A model generated the notes under the pieces. It did not search any database and was not told the origin of the DNA. It worked only from the letters and a program-made list of their open reading frames with translations. From contig SLHU01000211.1 of NCBI GenBank assembly GCA_007135995.1, forward strand, positions 1 to 8,621: a stretch of DNA of 8,621 nucleotides, written 5' to 3'. The stretch's first letter is position 1. Each line of letters starts with the position of its first letter. The stretch comes from Clostridiales bacterium. GTDB taxonomy: Bacteria; Bacillota; Clostridia; Saccharofermentanales; UBA5734. Below are positions 5,842 through 8,621 of this stretch, piece after piece. The position numbers were made by a program, and so were the translations under genes.

Positions 5842-5847
5842 TATAAT
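5842..5847 (+). promoter_or_regulatory. -10 box of the M15 peptidase gene
   Basis: A perfect TATAAT lies 78 bases before the first ATG. There is no recognisable -35 at 16-18 bases (the region reads TATAGCCCC), which fits a promoter that depends on an activator. Transcription would begin near 5854. Confidence 0.5.
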
Positions 5848-5924
5848 AAAGTCAGATTTTAGGGCTTTGAGTATTGAGCGAATAAACAGGCAAAAAACTG
5901 GTGGTGTAAAAGCGTTCTTCTCTC

Positions 5925-7103
5925 ATGATTAATCTCACGGGACCAAGAACTCTGAAGATTATGAACAATAAGCATATAAAGAAAAAAGCAAAGCAGCACA
6001 GACAATATCAAAATGTCCGGCGACACATTGACCCGGATTCTGTGGAAAACATTCACAAATGCAGTAAACCCCGAAAAAACGTCTTTGATGGAAACAAGAC
6101 GTTCATGGTACTCATGATGATGATCCTTATCAGCGTCATGCTGATGACAGCAGTGATCTGGCAGCAAAGCCAGAAGGCTGAAAAGCATGAAGCCGAAAAT
6201 AATCTGTCAGCAGACACACAACCTGTTGCTGCTCACCCGGACACGCCATTTGCTGCAGAAGCAGAAGCCAAAAAACGTCACCCTTCAACCAGGGAACCGG
6301 AATCATCTGGAATGGACGAGTATATGCAGGATCAAGATGAGGATACACGCAATAAGCAGGATATCTCAGGACATAGGTCAGACGAAGCTGATCAAAATGG
6401 TCTTGCCGCTCAGCAGGAGCCGCGGGAGACGCAGCGAAGCGTGCCATCGCAGAATAATAACTTGAATGACCTGGGTGATTTAAGTGAAAATACTCCTGAA
6501 AGCCCGTGGCCAGATGGTTTTTCACTGGAAAATATAAGTATCGAACTTGAGCAGCGCATGCGGTCAGGCGGATCATTAACAGTTGACACGCCTGTTGCCT
6601 TATCTGACCTTGCCTATCTGCAAATCCTATATGCTGATTTTGACGGTCAGACACAAACAGGTGAAATGGTCGTTCATCAGAAGCTGGCTGAAGAAGTCCT
6701 TGATATTTTCACAGAAATTTTCAAGGCAGGATTTCCCATAGAATCTATGCGCCTGATCGATGATTTTGGCGCAGACGATTATGCCTCTATGGCGGCCAAT
6801 AACAGCTACGCTTTCTGTACCCGGCCCATTCTTGGCAGCCTGACAGGATACTCAAAGCACAGCTATGGTATAGCGATCGACATAAATCCCATGCAAAACC
6901 CCTACAGCAGAGATGGCGCCTTACTGCCTGAAGGCAGTGAGCCATATGCGGACCGGGAAACAATCAGGCCTGGCATGATTGTTCCCGGGACAATCGTCTA
7001 TGATGCCTTTACCAGACGGGGCTGGACCTGGGGCGGCTATTGGAATTCTCTAAAGGACTATCATCATTTTGAAAAAGATCTTTCAGAGATGCGCCATGAT
7101 TAG
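5925..7103 (+). CDS. Membrane-anchored M15-family peptidoglycan peptidase
   Basis: The protein (392 residues from ATG 5925) has a basic cytosolic N-terminus, one membrane helix at about 58-80 and a hydrophilic Gln/Glu/Asp-rich linker (81-200). An extracellular zinc peptidase domain of the M15 type (VanY/CwlK-like) occupies about 200-390. SKHSYGIAIDINP (310-322) supplies zinc ligands His312 and Asp319, and DYHHFE (378-383) supplies the likely catalytic Asp378 and zinc ligand His381. WTWGGYW (368-373) is also typical of the CwlK-like subgroup. It should trim peptidoglycan stem peptides, as a D,D-carboxypeptidase or an L-Ala-D-Glu endopeptidase; sequence alone does not decide. TAA at 5907 rules out earlier starts. 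Neither ATG 5925 nor ATG 5961 (MNNKHIKKKAK) has a good ribosome site, and the later one is quite possible. Confidence 0.88.
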   Translation: MINLTGPRTLKIMNNKHIKKKAKQHRQYQNVRRHIDPDSVENIHKCSKPRKNVFDGNKTFMVLMMMILISVMLMTAVIWQQSQKAEKHEAENNLSADTQPVAAHPDTPFAAEAEAKKRHPSTREPESSGMDEYMQDQDEDTRNKQDISGHRSDEADQNGLAAQQEPRETQRSVPSQNNNLNDLGDLSENTPESPWPDGFSLENISIELEQRMRSGGSLTVDTPVALSDLAYLQILYADFDGQTQTGEMVVHQKLAEEVLDIFTEIFKAGFPIESMRLIDDFGADDYASMAANNSYAFCTRPILGSLTGYSKHSYGIAIDINPMQNPYSRDGALLPEGSEPYADRETIRPGMIVPGTIVYDAFTRRGWTWGGYWNSLKDYHHFEKDLSEMRHD

Positions 7104-7116
7104 GCTTACACCAGAC

Positions 7117-7146
7117 AAAACCCTGCCAGGCCACGTGTCCTGGCAG
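7117..7146 (-). terminator. Hairpin between converging genes, possible terminator
   Basis: CTGCCAGG (7123-7130) and CCTGGCAG (7139-7146) form an 8-bp stem around a loop that contains CACGTG. On the minus strand the stem is followed by GG and TTTT (7120-7117), so it may end the transcript of the aldolase-like gene. On the plus strand, just after the peptidase gene, no T run follows. The whole 24 bases are an almost perfect palindrome. Confidence 0.45.
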
Positions 7147-7176
7147 CAGGCTCACAATGGCAGCATTAGACTTATC

Positions 7177-7215
7177 TGTGAACCCTCCCCGCCTAAGCCA
7201 AGAGCTTAGAAGGGG
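7177..7215 (-). mobile_element. Solo IS200/IS605-like right-end element (copy B)
   Basis: Read on the minus strand it goes CCCCTT, CTAAGC, a 5-base loop, GCTTAG, GC, then GGGGAGGGTTCACA. CTAAGC/GCTTAG (7204-7209 with 7193-7198) and CCCC/GGGG (7212-7215 with 7187-7190) form a stem with a small internal loop. The first 12 bases differ by one base from copy A at 283-343, and the last 14 bases are identical to it. It lies 20 bases past the stop of the aldolase-like gene. It has no T tract after the hairpin, so it is not a standard terminator. Family assignment is as for copy A. Confidence 0.45.
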
Positions 7216-7235
7216 CATGCGCACGGTTGAAGTGT

Positions 7236-8528
7236 TCAAATTTTCAGCTTAAATGCCTGATGAATGTCTTCAACTTCCTGGTCGGAAATCTGAATAATTG
7301 ATCCCAGCCTGAGGCTGTTGATGATGGCTCTGGCACTGTATTCCGCAACTTCCAGACGATCAAAAGCCTGCAGCAGGCTATTGCCTGTCGTAATAACACA
7401 ATCATTTTCACAGATCAGAACCGGCGTTACTTCGCTAATCAGATCGGATGTCATATCTGGCTGTAAAAAGCTGGCGCCGAAAGGAATTTTTTCAACCTGA
7501 CGCAGCATAATATAGCTTTCCGGGATTGTTCTGGAGTCAAAAGGACTATCTGTTACCGCGAAAGCCATCATATAAGGCGGATGCGCAATCAGGATAGAGT
7601 TCATGCCGGGGTTTTTCTGATAGATGGAAAGATGAAGCAATGCCGAACGGCTGGGCTCTTTGCCCCGCTCGCAGCTGGCGTTTCTGATCAGCACCAGATC
7701 CTCGGCTTCAAGATACTTTCGATCCATACCATAAGGCGTTATCAGAATCGAGTTGTCGGAAAGCCTGACAGAATAAGTACCCTGCGTACTCGTAAACAGA
7801 TTCTGATCATATGAACGTCTGATCAGCCTGATCATGTCCCGTCTGGCTGCGCGCTCTTCACTGGTGTGCACCATCGGTTCAAACGAAGGTAAAACAACCT
7901 TATTCTTCTGCTTTGATATCTCTACCAGCCGGTCATCAAGCGTATGGATATTGCCCAGCAAGGTCGCATGCTGCTCGATACGGGCACAAAAATCAAGTGT
8001 CTCAAAAGCCATAAATGCCTTGTACAAAGACTCAGATCCAATGACCACGCCATGGTTTTCCAGCAGAACCGACGAATAGCCCTCACTGAACCGGCTGGCA
8101 ATCTTCTCGCCCAGATCGTCACTGCCCGGCAGCCCGTAATCTGCCATCGCTATTTTACCGCAAATCAGATTTACATTTGGTATCAGCCGCACATCAGGCA
8201 GACGTCTGACAATACTAAAAGCGACAAGTGCTGAAGGATGCGCATGCAAAACAGCTCTGATATCAGAACGGCGCCGATAAACAGACTGATGAAAAGGCAG
8301 TTCACTGGAAGGCCTGTGCTTGCCAACCACTTCACCATCCGGTTTCACGCAAACGATATCATCACTTTTAAGATTACCCTTATCAACACCAGCCGGTGTA
8401 ATCCACAGATCCCCCTGCTCATCAAGAATAGAAAGGTTGCCGCCGGATGTTGTCGTCATGCCATAATAATAAATTCTGTCCATGATCATAACCAGCTGAT
8501 CCGCCGGGTGAAGCAAACTAAAACGCAT
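7236..8528 (-). CDS. Tandem class II aldolase/adducin-domain protein, second domain degenerate
   Basis: The 430-residue protein is two copies of the L-fuculose-phosphate aldolase fold. In the first (about 5-200), TTTSGGNLSI (25-34) and ITPAG fit the phosphate site. Glu76 (PSSE) fits the catalytic acid, and His95 and His97 (HAHP) with His159 (ENHG) fit the zinc ligands, so this half looks active on a sugar phosphate. The second (about 225-415) aligns throughout, but the matching residues are Ser295, Ile314, His316 and Asp376, so acid and zinc site are lost. It may serve in oligomer contacts or regulation. The substrate is unknown, and such folds also include epimerases and dehydratases. AAAGGAG (8537-8543) lies eight bases before ATG 8528. 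No sugar kinase or isomerase is in view. Confidence 0.88.
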   Translation of the reverse strand: MRFSLLHPADQLVMIMDRIYYYGMTTTSGGNLSILDEQGDLWITPAGVDKGNLKSDDIVCVKPDGEVVGKHRPSSELPFHQSVYRRRSDIRAVLHAHPSALVAFSIVRRLPDVRLIPNVNLICGKIAMADYGLPGSDDLGEKIASRFSEGYSSVLLENHGVVIGSESLYKAFMAFETLDFCARIEQHATLLGNIHTLDDRLVEISKQKNKVVLPSFEPMVHTSEERAARRDMIRLIRRSYDQNLFTSTQGTYSVRLSDNSILITPYGMDRKYLEAEDLVLIRNASCERGKEPSRSALLHLSIYQKNPGMNSILIAHPPYMMAFAVTDSPFDSRTIPESYIMLRQVEKIPFGASFLQPDMTSDLISEVTPVLICENDCVITTGNSLLQAFDRLEVAEYSARAIINSLRLGSIIQISDQEVEDIHQAFKLKI

Positions 8529-8564
8529 AAACTGAACTCCTTTACCTGATTTTTTTAAAACGGA

Positions 8565-8583
8565 CTGTTGACACTGTAAACAG
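8565..8583. promoter_or_regulatory. 19-bp palindrome, operator candidate for the aldolase-like gene
   Basis: CTGTTGACACTGTAAACAG is symmetrical about 8574 except for one pair flanking ACA/TGT, with arms CTGTT and AACAG. It lies between the -10 box (8600-8605) and the ribosome site (8537-8543), just inside the transcribed region, where a bound repressor would block transcription. It lacks the central CG of catabolite-response elements; a GntR- or DeoR-like repressor is possible but not shown. Confidence 0.45.
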
Positions 8584-8599
8584 GCTTTATCTAAGCTTC

Positions 8600-8605
8600 A
8601 TTATA
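8600..8605 (-). promoter_or_regulatory. -10 box of the aldolase-like gene
   Basis: The complement carries a perfect TATAAT. Its -35 would fall at or beyond the window edge and cannot be checked. Transcription would start near 8593, giving a leader of about 65 bases that contains the palindrome at 8565-8583. Confidence 0.5.
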
Positions 8606-8621
8606 TCGCAGATTCGGCGGG

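Noticed and set aside
6136..6654. 172-codon minus-strand frame inside the M15 peptidase gene
   Set aside because: It lies opposite the low-complexity linker, where stop codons on the other strand are rare; no motif or ribosome site supports it.
7236..8528. Aldolase-like protein as a replacement for deoxyribose-phosphate aldolase
   Set aside because: It belongs to the zinc-dependent class II aldolase/adducin fold rather than the DeoC family, is on the opposite strand several kilobases away, and nothing in the sequence links it to deoxyribose phosphate.

Overview
The window looks like a chromosomal segment of a Bacillota (Firmicutes) bacterium of moderate G+C. The reasons are strong AGGAGG-type ribosome sites, Bacillus-like deoxynucleoside catabolic enzymes (a 433-residue pyrimidine-nucleoside phosphorylase and a 394-residue cofactor-independent type phosphopentomutase), a zinc-ribbon membrane protein and an M15 peptidoglycan peptidase of Gram-positive style. 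I cannot name the species. No tRNA, rRNA, CRISPR array or transposase gene is visible.

Layout. Bases 1-90 hold the start of an unrecognised gene on the minus strand. Bases 91-608 carry no convincing gene but much structure: a tandem repeat, a solo element resembling an IS200/IS605-type right end, a possible promoter, and a strongly self-complementary leader. Bases 609-3449 hold deoA, deoB and a 77-residue Cys-containing protein, ending at a strong intrinsic terminator (3496-3547). Bases 3596-5628 hold two minus-strand genes, a double zinc-ribbon membrane protein and an AraC-family regulator. Divergent from the regulator is a membrane-anchored M15 peptidase (5925-7103). The window closes with a minus-strand tandem class II aldolase/adducin-domain protein (7236-8528) with its own -10 box and a palindromic operator candidate.

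How the genes work together. DeoA splits pyrimidine (deoxy)nucleosides with phosphate, and DeoB converts the (deoxy)ribose-1-phosphate to the 5-phosphate. The usual next enzyme, deoxyribose-phosphate aldolase DeoC, is not in the window. The class II aldolase-like protein is a different fold family and lies far away on the other strand, so I do not assign it that role. The AraC regulator and the M15 peptidase share a divergent intergenic region containing adjacent palindromes.

Most notable points. (1) Two copies of the same end-like motif, a CCCCTT-N-TAAGC hairpin leading to GGGGAGGGTTCACA, sit at 283-343 (+) and 7177-7215 (-) with no transposase. (2) deoA has no Shine-Dalgarno sequence next to its only possible start codon. 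A good one (AAAGGAG, 448-454) lies about 155 bases upstream, and the sequence between could fold so as to bring it close, or could be an inserted inverted-repeat element. (3) The aldolase-like protein is a tandem duplication whose second half has lost the catalytic acid and two of three zinc histidines.
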